From NCBI GenBank assembly GCA_964558295.1, contig CAZLDQ010000077.1:1-23937 (forward strand): DNA of 23,937 nt. Direction: 5' to 3'. Of this stretch, positions 23,894 to 23,937 are shown piece by piece; within the stretch, counting starts at the first letter, position 1, and each line of letters opens with the position of its first letter. The notes beneath the pieces are model-generated. The model had not been told where the DNA came from, did not search any database, and saw nothing but the letters and a program-made list of their open reading frames with translations. This DNA is from JBDKTH01 sp964558295. GTDB lineage: Bacteria; Planctomycetota; Planctomycetia; Pirellulales; Thermoguttaceae. The position numbers and the translations under genes are program-made.

Positions 23894-23937
23894 CCAGTCA
23901 TGCTATCAAACGAGCACGCAGCTGGGGAGTGGGGTGG

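Noticed and set aside
1..23937. A CRISPR array, prophage, transposon or defence island
   Set aside because: No regularly spaced repeats, integrase, transposase, nuclease-helicase set or phage structural gene was seen. Gene content is metabolic plus mutS.

Overview
The window looks like chromosomal DNA from a planctomycete, probably of the order Pirellulales. This is inferred from protein content, not from a marker gene. The clues are moderately high GC, mostly single genes switching strand, many secreted carbohydrate-active proteins with Sec signal peptides, and families abundant in that group: exported Gfo/Idh/MocA oxidoreductases, DUF1080 (3-keto-glycoside hydrolase) proteins, GH127 proteins and right-handed beta-helix proteins. 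No rRNA, tRNA, CRISPR array, transposase or phage gene was recognised.

Layout. 1-7018 is a sugar-catabolism neighbourhood: the N-terminal part of an exported Gfo/Idh/MocA oxidoreductase (-, cut by the window edge), an exported alpha/beta hydrolase (+), a DUF1080-PHP fusion (-), a small three-helix membrane protein (-), a GH127-type beta-L-arabinofuranosidase (-) and an exported PHP-domain metallohydrolase (+). The last two diverge from a compact promoter region. 7117-8892 encodes a PAS / histidine kinase / receiver hybrid (-). 9280-12424 carries an aldo/keto reductase and a secreted carbohydrate-binding/TIM-barrel glycosidase candidate (both +).

12428-13280 is a decay zone. It holds a 5'-truncated DJ-1/PfpI amidotransferase-like gene and a Gfo/Idh/MocA gene with a frameshift and at least two internal deletions, with a short GC-rich palindrome between them. 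Upstream lies a LacI-type sugar-sensing domain that lacks the usual helix-turn-helix (13349-14269, -). Its upstream region has two clean palindromes and a cluster of TTGCA/TGCAA words.

14596-17250 (+) is a three-module acyltransferase / acyl carrier / AMP-ligase (Aas-like) protein. 17329-21019 (-) is a likely two-gene unit of a large secreted beta-helix protein followed by a GNAT acetyltransferase. 21281-23893 (-) is full-length MutS, a housekeeping gene that suggests ordinary chromosomal context.

How the genes may work together: most products look aimed at breaking down plant- or algal-type polysaccharides outside the cytoplasm (esterase, arabinofuranosidase, beta-helix lyase/glycosidase, TIM-barrel glycosidase). 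Oxidoreductase and DUF1080 functions are compatible with the oxidation-first 3-keto-sugar route. No obvious defence or mobile system is present. The most unusual items are the DUF1080-PHP fusion, the carrier-embedded Aas-like protein, the HTH-less LacI-type protein with its palindromes, and the adjacent gene wrecks.
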